Shown: positions 1-7,271 of the stretch, in pieces
Numbering within the stretch: the first letter of the stretch is position 1
Layout: every line of letters starts with the position of its first letter
Source of the DNA: Flavisericum labens
GTDB taxonomy: Bacteria; Bacteroidota; Bacteroidia; Flavobacteriales; Flavobacteriaceae
Direction of reading: 5' to 3'
Assembly: GCF_045446075.1 (NCBI RefSeq)
Contig: NZ_JBJJBQ010000004.1
Span: forward strand, 263,722 to 327,721
Length of the DNA: 64,000 nt
Notes under the pieces: model-generated
Seen by the model: the letters and a program-made list of their open reading frames with translations, nothing else
What the model was told of the DNA's origin: nothing
Database searches by the model: none
Program-made: the position numbers and the translations under genes

Positions 1-918
1 CATAGCCCAACGCGGTGCTTTGGCAGTATACCCCAATTCTTCCTGCTGCTGTAAATTGTTAACTTTAACAACAACACCATCGGTTTCATACGGTAAATTA
101 TGACGTTCGGTATCCCATTGTTCAATAAACTCTAAAACCTCATCAATGGAATTGCACAGTTTTGCAGCACTGGGCACTTTAAAACCCCATTGTCGAGCTA
201 TTTCCAATCCTTCAAACTGTGTATTTATTCCTAAATGATTGCCTGTTAAGTTATAAAGCAAACATTCCAACGGACGTTTAGCCACTTCAGCACTGTCTTG
301 TAATTTCAAACTACCAGATGCCGTATTTCTTGGGTTTCGATAAGGCTCTTCTCCTATTTCAATGCGCTCTTCATTCATTTTATTGAACCCATCAAACGGC
401 AGTACAATTTCCCCTCGAATATCAAATTTTTCAGGATAATCGCCCTTCAATTGTAGTGGTACCGATTTTATGGTTTTGACATTAGCGGTGACATTATCTC
501 CCTGAAAACCATCTCCACGCGTTACCGCCTTATTCAAAATGCCGTTTATATAAGTTAGGCTGATGGAAGCGCCGTCGTATTTTAATTCGCAAGTATATTG
601 AATATCGCCATCCACCAATTTTTTAATACGCTTTTCCCAATCTTGTAAATCTTCCTTTGAATACGAATTGTCCAAGGAATACATTCGGTTTTCGTGGGCT
701 ATAGTCTCAAAATTTTTGGTAACAGCACCTCCAACACGTTGTGTGGGTGAATTGGCATCGAAAAACTCGGGATGCTTTTCTTCTAAATCTTGAAGTTCAT
801 TTAACTTAAGGTCAAAATCATAATCTGAAATAGTGGCATTATCCAGTACGTAATAATTGTAATTGTGCTCACGTAACTCATTTCGCAAATTTTGTATGCG
901 CTTTTCAATATTGTTCAT
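1..918 (-). CDS. ligA: NAD-dependent DNA ligase LigA, N-terminal 306 residues (cut by window edge)
   Basis: LigA seals nicks in duplex DNA using NAD+ during replication and repair. I translated the minus strand from an ATG at 918 to the window edge and obtained 306 open codons. These cover the Ia and adenylation domains. The adenylation motif KYDG is at about residues 113-116, where the lysine accepts AMP. The RxGG region and the early HNYNYYV-type NAD-binding segment are also present. The oligonucleotide-binding, zinc-finger, helix-hairpin-helix and BRCT parts lie outside the window. The start overlaps the prmC stop by 14 bp, so the two are probably translated from one mRNA. Identification is firm. 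Confidence 0.95.
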   Translation of the reverse strand, partial: MNNIEKRIQNLRNELREHNYNYYVLDNATISDYDFDLKLNELQDLEEKHPEFFDANSPTQRVGGAVTKNFETIAHENRMYSLDNSYSKEDLQDWEKRIKKLVDGDIQYTCELKYDGASISLTYINGILNKAVTRGDGFQGDNVTANVKTIKSVPLQLKGDYPEKFDIRGEIVLPFDGFNKMNEERIEIGEEPYRNPRNTASGSLKLQDSAEVAKRPLECLLYNLTGNHLGINTQFEGLEIARQWGFKVPSAAKLCNSIDEVLEFIEQWDTERHNLPYETDGVVVKVNNLQQQEELGYTAKAPRWAM

Positions 919-1765
919 GGGCTTTTTCAGCTTTAATCATCCTATCTTTTTTAAAGATATCTTGTTTTAATTCTATGTTTTTGAAACTTTTATGTGTTAA
1001 CAAATCAATCATAGCTTTTCCTAAGTATTCGTTGATTTCAAAAAACAACAATCCGTTTTTCTTTAGGTTTATGTTGGCAAAATCGGTTATAGCCTTGTAA
1101 AACAGTAAGGGGTCTTCGTCTTTCACAAAAAGTGCTAAATGTGGTTCGTTATCTACAACATTAGGTTTCATGTGCTGCTTTTCCTTTTCGCGCACATAAG
1201 GCGGATTAGAGACTATAATATCGAAATTTTTGTTATTGATGGTATTGCCCAATGCCAAAATATTGGCTTCGTAAAACGATACATCCACCCTATTTGTTTT
1301 CGCATTTTCGCGGGCTACTTTTAAGGCTTTAGTACTAATATCCAATGCATGAATATTTGATTTTGGCAAATGCTTAGCCAAAGCTATTGCTATACAACCG
1401 CTTCCTGTCCCCATATCCAAAATATTCATCTCCGAATTAACATCCACTTTTTTTAACACCCACTCCACCAACTCTTCAGTTTCAGGTCTAGGAATGAGAA
1501 CACCTTCATTTACTTGGAAAGGCATACCGTAAAATTCCGTTTCGCCAAGAATATATTGGATGGGCTTTTCTTGCTTTAACTCGTTTAGTGCGTTAAATAT
1601 TTTACGATCATCTTCAAAAGCCAAATTGGGATTTGTAGCAAGCTGAATACGTTTTACCCCATAATATGTTTCTGCCAACATACCAAAGAAACTATCTACC
1701 TCTTCAATAGGATAAAGAGAATCTAGCTCTTCGTGAAACTTATTTTGAATGGCTTTTAACTTCAT
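905..1765 (-). CDS. prmC: Peptide chain release factor N5-glutamine methyltransferase PrmC (HemK)
   Basis: PrmC methylates the glutamine of the GGQ motif in release factors using S-adenosylmethionine, which improves termination. The protein shows the N-terminal helical domain, a SAM-binding motif with GTGSGCIAIALAK at about residues 120-132, and the substrate motif NPPY at about 187-190. The length of about 286 residues is normal. A TTG two codons upstream, at 1771, could also start translation. I prefer the ATG at 1765 because it leaves a short gap after the upstream acetyltransferase stop. It lies in a minus-strand operon acetyltransferase-prmC-ligA. Confidence 0.93.
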   Translation of the reverse strand: MKLKAIQNKFHEELDSLYPIEEVDSFFGMLAETYYGVKRIQLATNPNLAFEDDRKIFNALNELKQEKPIQYILGETEFYGMPFQVNEGVLIPRPETEELVEWVLKKVDVNSEMNILDMGTGSGCIAIALAKHLPKSNIHALDISTKALKVARENAKTNRVDVSFYEANILALGNTINNKNFDIIVSNPPYVREKEKQHMKPNVVDNEPHLALFVKDEDPLLFYKAITDFANINLKKNGLLFFEINEYLGKAMIDLLTHKSFKNIELKQDIFKKDRMIKAEKAHEQY

Positions 1766-1771
1766 TGTCAA

Positions 1772-2296
1772 TTATAAATCTTTTGTCATCCAAACACCGC
1801 AAGAATAGTGTCCGGTATTTCCCAATGCGCTTTCTAAATGTTTAAACCCATAATTTTCGTAAATATGTATGGCAGCTTTTAATTGAGAGGCAGATTCTAA
1901 ATAACAGGTTTTGTAGTCCATTTTTTTAGCGGATTCCATACATTTTTCAAATACTTTTTTCCCATAACCCAAACCACGAATTTCGGGCGAAAAGTACATT
2001 TTTTGAATCTCGCACACTTCCTTTTCATGGTCTCGTAACGGTTTTACTCCCGCACCACCCATAACAATACCATCATTTTCAACAACATAATAAACGTCAT
2101 TGTCATTTTGGTATGATTCGAACATCTTTTTCGTTTCAGGGTCTGCATAGGCCGTTCCTTCCAATGGAATTTTAAACTCATGAAAGCACAATTTTATAAC
2201 GCGTTCAATCTGCTCATTATCCTGCGGTTCAATTTCTCGAATAACTATAGTATCTTTACCCACTGTTATCACCCTTTTAACGAAGTGAAGATACAT
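1772..2296 (-). CDS. GNAT family N-acetyltransferase
   Basis: This is a GNAT-fold acetyltransferase of about 174 residues. It has the acetyl-CoA pyrophosphate-binding motif RGLGYG followed by a helix, after the usual beta-strand IQKMYFSPE. The final strand region with YENYGF is also typical. The substrate cannot be read from the sequence; small-molecule amines and protein N-termini are both possible. An open frame continues upstream past 2296 into the divergent lipoprotein gene. I chose the ATG at 2296, but a GTG at 2272 would leave more room for promoters. The gene is the first of the operon leading to prmC and ligA. Confidence 0.75.
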   Translation of the reverse strand: MYLHFVKRVITVGKDTIVIREIEPQDNEQIERVIKLCFHEFKIPLEGTAYADPETKKMFESYQNDNDVYYVVENDGIVMGGAGVKPLRDHEKEVCEIQKMYFSPEIRGLGYGKKVFEKCMESAKKMDYKTCYLESASQLKAAIHIYENYGFKHLESALGNTGHYSCGVWMTKDL

Positions 2297-2309
2297 TAAA
2301 TCGAAAAAA

Positions 2310-2771
2310 ATGATAGTTAAAAAACTGATAATCTTATCAACAATATGCATGGCAATTCTGTCTTGCACTGTGACTGAAAAACCTCAATTTATTGGTGTTG
2401 AGAACATTAAAATTATTGAATCGAACTCTAAATTTGTGACATTTACAGCCGATGCCCTGTTTATAAACCACAATGATATTGGGGGTGAACTGCAAACTGA
2501 TGAAATAAAAGTGTTGGTTAACGGCAACGAAATGGCTTCGGTTTCAACCAAAAATTTTGAAGTTCCAGCAAAAAAAGAATTTAGCATTCCACTGCGAACC
2601 CATATTCCAACCGATAGCATTTTTAGCAATAAAAATATTGGTGGATTAATTGGTAGTTTGTTCAGTAAGAAAGTAAAAGTCCAGTATATAGGTGATATTA
2701 AATATAAGGTTTTAGGGTTTTCGCATGCCTATATGGTTGACGTTTCTGAAGACGTAAAAATTAAATTTTAA
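2310..2771 (+). CDS. Lipoprotein with LEA-type beta domain, function unknown
   Basis: The 153-residue product starts with a signal peptide ending in the lipobox AILSC, so Cys19 should be lipidated and the protein anchored in a periplasmic membrane leaflet. The rest looks like a single LEA/NDR1-type beta-sandwich domain, which is common in small flavobacterial lipoproteins encoded next to ribD. I do not recognise a specific function. The stop codon overlaps the ribD start by 1 bp, so the two genes are translationally coupled. Divergent to the acetyltransferase. Confidence 0.75.
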   Translation: MIVKKLIILSTICMAILSCTVTEKPQFIGVENIKIIESNSKFVTFTADALFINHNDIGGELQTDEIKVLVNGNEMASVSTKNFEVPAKKEFSIPLRTHIPTDSIFSNKNIGGLIGSLFSKKVKVQYIGDIKYKVLGFSHAYMVDVSEDVKIKF

Positions 2772-3757
2772 TGGCGATTACTCATGAAACTTATATAAAA
2801 CGCTGTATAGAAATTGCCGAAAACGGTTTGGGGACAACACGACCAAACCCTATGGTGGGCAGTGTTATTGTTCATGATAATAAAATTATTGGTGAAGGTT
2901 TTACAAGCAAATATGGTGGTAACCACGCTGAAGTGAATGCGATAAACTCCGTAAGCAATAAGGAACTACTTAAAGAATCTACTCTTTATGTAACCCTTGA
3001 ACCTTGTTCACATTTTGGCAAAACCCCACCATGCAGCGACTTTATTATAAATCACAAGATACCTAATGTGGTAATTGGTTGTATTGATGACTACGAACAA
3101 GTTTCGGGCAAAGGCATTGCCAAATTAAAACAGGCTGGCTGTGAAGTTATCGTTGGTGTTTTGGAGAAAGAATGCAAAGAACACCACAAACGATTTTTCA
3201 CATTTCACAATAAAAAGCGTCCTTACATTATTTTAAAATGGGCCGAAACCAATGATGGTTTTATCGCACCACAAACAAGAAACGAACAAAAACCGGTTTG
3301 GATAACCAATACTTTTTCAAGACAATTGGTGCATAAATGGCGTGCCGAAGAACAAGCTATTTTAGTTGGCCCCAACACTGTTTTACAAGATAATCCGAGT
3401 TTAACGGTACGGGATTGGACGGGCACAAACCCCATTCGGGTAGTTTTGGATAAAAATGAAAAACTCGCGAACCATTTTAATGTTTTTAATGATGAAGCAG
3501 AAACGATTATTCTAAAAGAAAATTCGGCTAAATCCATCTGCACAAAGCTTTTTAATAAAAACATAAGCTCCATAATTATTGAAGGTGGCGCCAAAACACT
3601 TCAAATGTTTATTGATGAAAATTTATGGGACGAAGCTCGCGTTTTTACTGGAAAAGCTGTTTTTGGCTCAGGAGTGAAATCACCTGAGTTATCCGGAAAA
3701 CTAATTTCAGAACAAATCATACTGGACGATATTTTAAAGTTTTACACTAATGATTAA
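2771..3757 (+). CDS. ribD: Bifunctional riboflavin biosynthesis deaminase/reductase RibD
   Basis: RibD deaminates and then reduces the pyrimidine intermediate made after GTP cyclohydrolase II in riboflavin synthesis. The N-terminal zinc deaminase domain shows HAEVNAI near residue 53 and the PCSHFGKTPPC zinc-ligand motif near residue 77. The C-terminal reductase domain follows, with the IIEGG motif near residue 274. The length of 328 residues is normal for Bacteroidota. It overlaps the lipoprotein stop by 1 bp and the following HAD gene by 8 bp, so this is a tight operon. Confidence 0.95.
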   Translation: MAITHETYIKRCIEIAENGLGTTRPNPMVGSVIVHDNKIIGEGFTSKYGGNHAEVNAINSVSNKELLKESTLYVTLEPCSHFGKTPPCSDFIINHKIPNVVIGCIDDYEQVSGKGIAKLKQAGCEVIVGVLEKECKEHHKRFFTFHNKKRPYIILKWAETNDGFIAPQTRNEQKPVWITNTFSRQLVHKWRAEEQAILVGPNTVLQDNPSLTVRDWTGTNPIRVVLDKNEKLANHFNVFNDEAETIILKENSAKSICTKLFNKNISSIIIEGGAKTLQMFIDENLWDEARVFTGKAVFGSGVKSPELSGKLISEQIILDDILKFYTND

Positions 3758-4361
3758 AGCACTTATTTTCGATTTTGGTAATGTATTCATCAATTTGGAC
3801 ATTGAAGGTGCTCAAAAATTTGCCTTGGAAAAATTTCAGATTGACAGCTTACCTGAAGATATTTTAGCTTTCAATAGTTTGTATGAACAGGGGTTGATAT
3901 CAACTGAAGATTTTCTTAATTCTTATTCCGAAAATTTTCCGCAGCTTTCAAAAGAGGAACTCATAGAGATTTGGAATTTTATGCTAAAAGACTTTCCCGA
4001 ACATCGATTGGATTTCATAAAAAATCTTAAAAAAGAATCGAAATACAAGCTTATTTTACTGAGCAATACCAACGATTTGCACATAAGCTGGATAAATCAA
4101 AACGTTCCATTTTACAACGATTTTAAAAATTGTTTTGATGCTTTTTACCTCTCACACGAAATTAACTTGGTTAAACCCAATAACAATATTTTTGAATTCC
4201 TTTTAAATGAAAATAACCTAAAACCAGACGAATGCTTTTTTATTGACGATAACCAAAGTAACATTGAGAGCGCCCATAAATTAAAATTCAGCACTTGGCA
4301 TATTAACCCCAGAGATGAAGACGTTACTACACTTTTTGAAACCAAAAAGAGTTTATTTTAA
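3750..4361 (+). CDS. HAD-superfamily hydrolase (YihX-like phosphatase)
   Basis: A 203-residue HAD phosphatase with motif I DFGNV near the N-terminus, motif II LLSNTN, the lysine of motif III in LVKPN and motif IV FFIDDN. These are the residues for aspartyl-phosphate catalysis with magnesium. The family includes sugar-phosphate and nucleotide phosphatases; in this position it might dephosphorylate the RibD product, an otherwise unassigned step in many bacteria. That link is inference from the 8-bp overlap with ribD only. Confidence 0.85.
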   Translation: MIKALIFDFGNVFINLDIEGAQKFALEKFQIDSLPEDILAFNSLYEQGLISTEDFLNSYSENFPQLSKEELIEIWNFMLKDFPEHRLDFIKNLKKESKYKLILLSNTNDLHISWINQNVPFYNDFKNCFDAFYLSHEINLVKPNNNIFEFLLNENNLKPDECFFIDDNQSNIESAHKLKFSTWHINPRDEDVTTLFETKKSLF

Positions 4362-4362
4362 T

Positions 4363-4977
4363 TTGGAAGAAAAGGATACATACAAAACCATAAATAAACC
4401 ACCAGAACCTGTTTTATTTAAAGACAAAAACAGTAAATTTTTCGGCTATGCATTTCCAGTTTTAAATGAAGACGCTATTAAAGCGCATTTAGAGAGCATA
4501 AAAAAAGAGCACCATTCGGCACGCCATTGGTGCTACGCTTACCAAATAGGGACCGAAACCATATCCTATCGCGCCAATGATGATGGTGAACCCAGCAATT
4601 CTGCGGGAATGCCCATTTACGGGCAAATACAATCTTTTGAAGTAACCAACATTTTGATTGTTGTAGTCCGGTATTTTGGTGGTGTAAAACTAGGCGTTGG
4701 CGGTCTAATCAATGCCTATAAAACGGCTGCACAAATGACTTTGGAAGCTTCAAAAATTGTTAAAAAAACGGTTAACGTTCACTGTAAAATTGCTTTCGGG
4801 TATAAAAATATGAATACCGTGATGCGCGTTATAAAAGAGCATCGGCTAAAAATCATTGACCAAAAAATGGAAATGGATTGTGAGATTACGATTTCAGTCA
4901 GAAAAAAAGATTCACAAAAAATATTCGACATTTTTGAAAATCTTTTTGAAATTGAAATAAAGCCTTTTGAAAAATAA
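4363..4977 (+). CDS. YigZ/IMPACT family protein
   Basis: The protein has the UPF0029 N-terminal domain with the signature RANDDGEPSNSAGMPI and GGVKLGVGGL, then the small C-terminal DUF1949 ferredoxin-like domain. Its molecular role is uncertain; the eukaryotic relative IMPACT modulates the Gcn2 kinase. The first in-frame ATG, at 4315, lies 47 bp inside the HAD gene. The conserved part begins EEKDTYKT, right after a TTG at 4363 placed 1 bp after the HAD stop. I therefore take TTG 4363 as the start. Last gene of the ribD operon, followed by a clear terminator. Confidence 0.82.
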   Translation: MEEKDTYKTINKPPEPVLFKDKNSKFFGYAFPVLNEDAIKAHLESIKKEHHSARHWCYAYQIGTETISYRANDDGEPSNSAGMPIYGQIQSFEVTNILIVVVRYFGGVKLGVGGLINAYKTAAQMTLEASKIVKKTVNVHCKIAFGYKNMNTVMRVIKEHRLKIIDQKMEMDCEITISVRKKDSQKIFDIFENLFEIEIKPFEK

Positions 4978-5012
4978 AAAAGTCCCGAAAAAACTATAAA
5001 ATCGGGACTTTT
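4978..5012. terminator. Bidirectional intrinsic terminator
   Basis: A perfect inverted repeat AAAAGTCCCGA / TCGGGACTTTT separated by a 13-bp AT-rich loop starts immediately after the YigZ stop. The A-tract on one side and the T-tract on the other let it act in both directions. It ends the ribD operon and may also help end transcription from the opposite-strand pfl operon. Confidence 0.85.
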
Positions 5013-5131
5013 CAAAATAAAATTAACTAAAAATAACCTCTACAATTCTCCTAATTATAGATTTACTGTGTAACGTTTAGAATCTTCAAATAAATTGAAA
5101 ACCTATCCGTTTATAAGCCTAAATTTAAACA

Positions 5132-6400
5132 TTAGGCAAATTTTACTTTTTTATTTATTTTACTCTCTGTAGCCCGATAAGCGTTATTTACGGTGCGTTT
5201 CATAAATAGAGATAACACTAGGGCGACCACAAATAAACCTGCAAAAACTTTTAAGGTAGTATCCAACGAGCCCGTGGAATTCTTAACCACATCGTAAATA
5301 GTAGGACCTACAACTCCTGCCAGACCCCATGCTGCCAGCACCATACCATGGATGGCGCCCAACTGTTTGGTGCCAAATAAATCACCCAAGAACGCCGGAA
5401 GTGTTGCAAAACCACCACCATACATTGTTATTACTGTAAAGAGTACTACTAAAAACATGATTTCCATTGATATTTTAGGCAGTAATAAAAAGGCTAAAAT
5501 CTGGAATGCAAAAAATATAATATAGGTATTTGCCCTACCCAGATAATCAGAAAGACTCGACCACATGATTCTTCCGAGACCATTAAACACACCTATTAAA
5601 CCAACTATGGTAGCTGCCTCCATTGGGGTGTAGTTTAACTTTTCTTGCATCATTGGGCTTGCCGCAGATATTATAGCAATACCGCAGGCAATATTTATAA
5701 ACATCATAACCCAGATATAATAAAACCGAGTTGTTTTTAATGAAGAGTTGGCATCTATATTAGCCATATCTTTTTTAATAGCTTTTCCTTCGCCTGGTTT
5801 AAAACCTTCTGGCATATAACCTTCAGGTGGACGTTCTATATATCTTGCAGACGATAGAATCAATATCATGTAAATTACTCCTAAAATATAAAAGGCATTG
5901 GATACGCCAACAGCATCAAAAAGTGATTGCATCACTGGACCGAAAATTAAAGCTGCAAAGCCAAAGCCCATGATGGCCATGCCTGTTGCCAATCCGCGTC
6001 TGTCTGGAAACCATTTTACCAAAGTACTTACCGGAGTTATATAACCTAAACCAAGGCCAATACCACCAATAACACCATAACACAAGTAAAATAAGGTTAA
6101 AGATTCTAATTGTACCGCCAGCCCTGAACCTAAAATGCCGACTCCATAAAATAATCCTGCTGTTGTTCCACTTACTTTTGGGCCAACTTTTTCTACCCAT
6201 CGCCCTAAAAATGCAGCCGATAGGCCCAATAATAAAATAGCTATTTTAAACGCCCATTTTATTACACTGCCGTCAACATCAAAAATATCTTTTACTGGGT
6301 TGGTCATTACCGAATACGCATAAACTGATCCAATAGAAATATGGATACCAACTGCGGAAGCAGCAATGAGCCAACGGTTTTTTAGTTTTTGGTTTTTCAT
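5132..6400 (-). CDS. MFS transporter of the oxalate/formate antiporter (OFA) family
   Basis: A 422-residue inner-membrane protein with about 12 hydrophobic segments. Family hallmarks include an N-terminal helix with GSVYAYSVMTNP, the loop FPDRRGLATGMA and a late segment with GVVGPTIYD. The OFA family includes the oxalate:formate exchanger OxlT and the pyruvate-responsive YhjX. It is the third gene of a minus-strand set pflB-pflA-transporter, 39 bp after pflA. This suggests that it exports formate or exchanges it for pyruvate or another monocarboxylate. No FocA-type formate channel is present here. The substrate assignment is inference from context. Confidence 0.85.
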   Translation of the reverse strand: MKNQKLKNRWLIAASAVGIHISIGSVYAYSVMTNPVKDIFDVDGSVIKWAFKIAILLLGLSAAFLGRWVEKVGPKVSGTTAGLFYGVGILGSGLAVQLESLTLFYLCYGVIGGIGLGLGYITPVSTLVKWFPDRRGLATGMAIMGFGFAALIFGPVMQSLFDAVGVSNAFYILGVIYMILILSSARYIERPPEGYMPEGFKPGEGKAIKKDMANIDANSSLKTTRFYYIWVMMFINIACGIAIISAASPMMQEKLNYTPMEAATIVGLIGVFNGLGRIMWSSLSDYLGRANTYIIFFAFQILAFLLLPKISMEIMFLVVLFTVITMYGGGFATLPAFLGDLFGTKQLGAIHGMVLAAWGLAGVVGPTIYDVVKNSTGSLDTTLKVFAGLFVVALVLSLFMKRTVNNAYRATESKINKKVKFA

Positions 6401-6439
6401 AATGTGTTTAATTTATGTACTTCTTTAAATAAGTACGCT

Positions 6440-7189
6440 TTAGTTTATTTTAACTTCTTTAAAGTAACTTTTTAAGATTTCGGCCGCAGCTTCAATCTCT
6501 TCCTTCTTATTTTCTCTGGCATCTTTAAGTTTGTAATCCCAACCCAATGCTTCCCATTTATGGATGCCTAATTTATGATAAGGCTGAAGTTCAATTTTTT
6601 CGATGGTTTTGTAATCTTTAAAGTAATTGCCTAATTGATGAAGCAACTCTGGTTTATTCGTTATTCCTGGAATGAGTACATAGCGCAACCACATTTTTTT
6701 ACCTGATGCCTCTCTATGTTTGGCGAAAGTAAAAGTGGTTTCTTTGTTTTTCTGTCCTGTTAAAAACTCATAGCCTTCTTCAGTCATGTGTTTTATATCA
6801 AGCATTACCAAATCGGCATAGTTGTCTAATAAATCTTCAGTGAAATGATTCAATATTCTACCATTGGTATCAATGTTGGTATGAATACCTTCTTCCTTTA
6901 AACGCTTAAAAAAAGTCACCAATTCTTTAGATTGCAGCAACGGCTCTCCACCAGATACCGTAACGCCTCCTTTCTTTCCGAAATAAGATTTCATTTTAAC
7001 CGCCTTATCCACCAATTCTTCAATATGAAATTCTTGTCCGCCTGAAGTATCTATAGTGTCTGGATTATGACAATACAAACATTTTAATTTGCAGCCTTGC
7101 AAAAAAACCACCATTCTTATCCCAGGACCATCGTGCGTTCCGAACGATTCGATGGAATGAACCCTTAATATGTTTTCTTTTGATTTGAT
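6440..7189 (-). CDS. pflA: Pyruvate formate-lyase activating enzyme PflA, start codon not canonical
   Basis: PflA is a radical SAM enzyme that installs the glycyl radical on PflB. The CxxxCxxC cluster motif is seen as CKLKCLYC, followed by the GGEPLLQ region. The only ATG, at 7114, would start at MVVFLQGC and delete the conserved N-terminal stretch. That stretch is clearly encoded upstream in the same frame and reads HSIESFGTHDGPGIR. No ATG, GTG or TTG exists between it and the in-frame stop at 7226-7228. I therefore place the beginning near an ATC at 7189, as a non-canonical start or a sequence error. A terminator-like hairpin lies just upstream. Function is firm, start is not. Confidence 0.85.
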   Translation of the reverse strand: MKSKENILRVHSIESFGTHDGPGIRMVVFLQGCKLKCLYCHNPDTIDTSGGQEFHIEELVDKAVKMKSYFGKKGGVTVSGGEPLLQSKELVTFFKRLKEEGIHTNIDTNGRILNHFTEDLLDNYADLVMLDIKHMTEEGYEFLTGQKNKETTFTFAKHREASGKKMWLRYVLIPGITNKPELLHQLGNYFKDYKTIEKIELQPYHKLGIHKWEALGWDYKLKDARENKKEEIEAAAEILKSYFKEVKIN

Positions 7190-7202
7190 ACTATTTCGCT
7201 TT

Positions 7203-7251
7203 AAAAAATGTACCTGAAAAACAAATCATGACAATTCGTTTTTCAGATACA
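7203..7251 (-). terminator. Terminator-like hairpin between pflB and pflA (possible attenuator)
   Basis: On the minus strand a 19-bp stem (three G-U wobbles) closes a 5-nt loop; the arms lie at 7233-7251 and 7209-7227. It is followed at once by six U residues (7208-7203). This is the form of an intrinsic terminator, yet it lies inside the pflB-pflA-transporter gene set. It could lower pflA expression relative to pflB, as the activase is needed only in catalytic amounts, or it could stabilise the pflB mRNA 3' end. Confidence 0.7.
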
Positions 7252-7271
7252 TACAAAACATTAAATATAAA

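Noticed and set aside
3223..3594. Long open frame on the strand opposite to ribD
   Set aside because: It is antisense to a clearly conserved gene, has no family features and no promoter; such shadows occur opposite many genes here.
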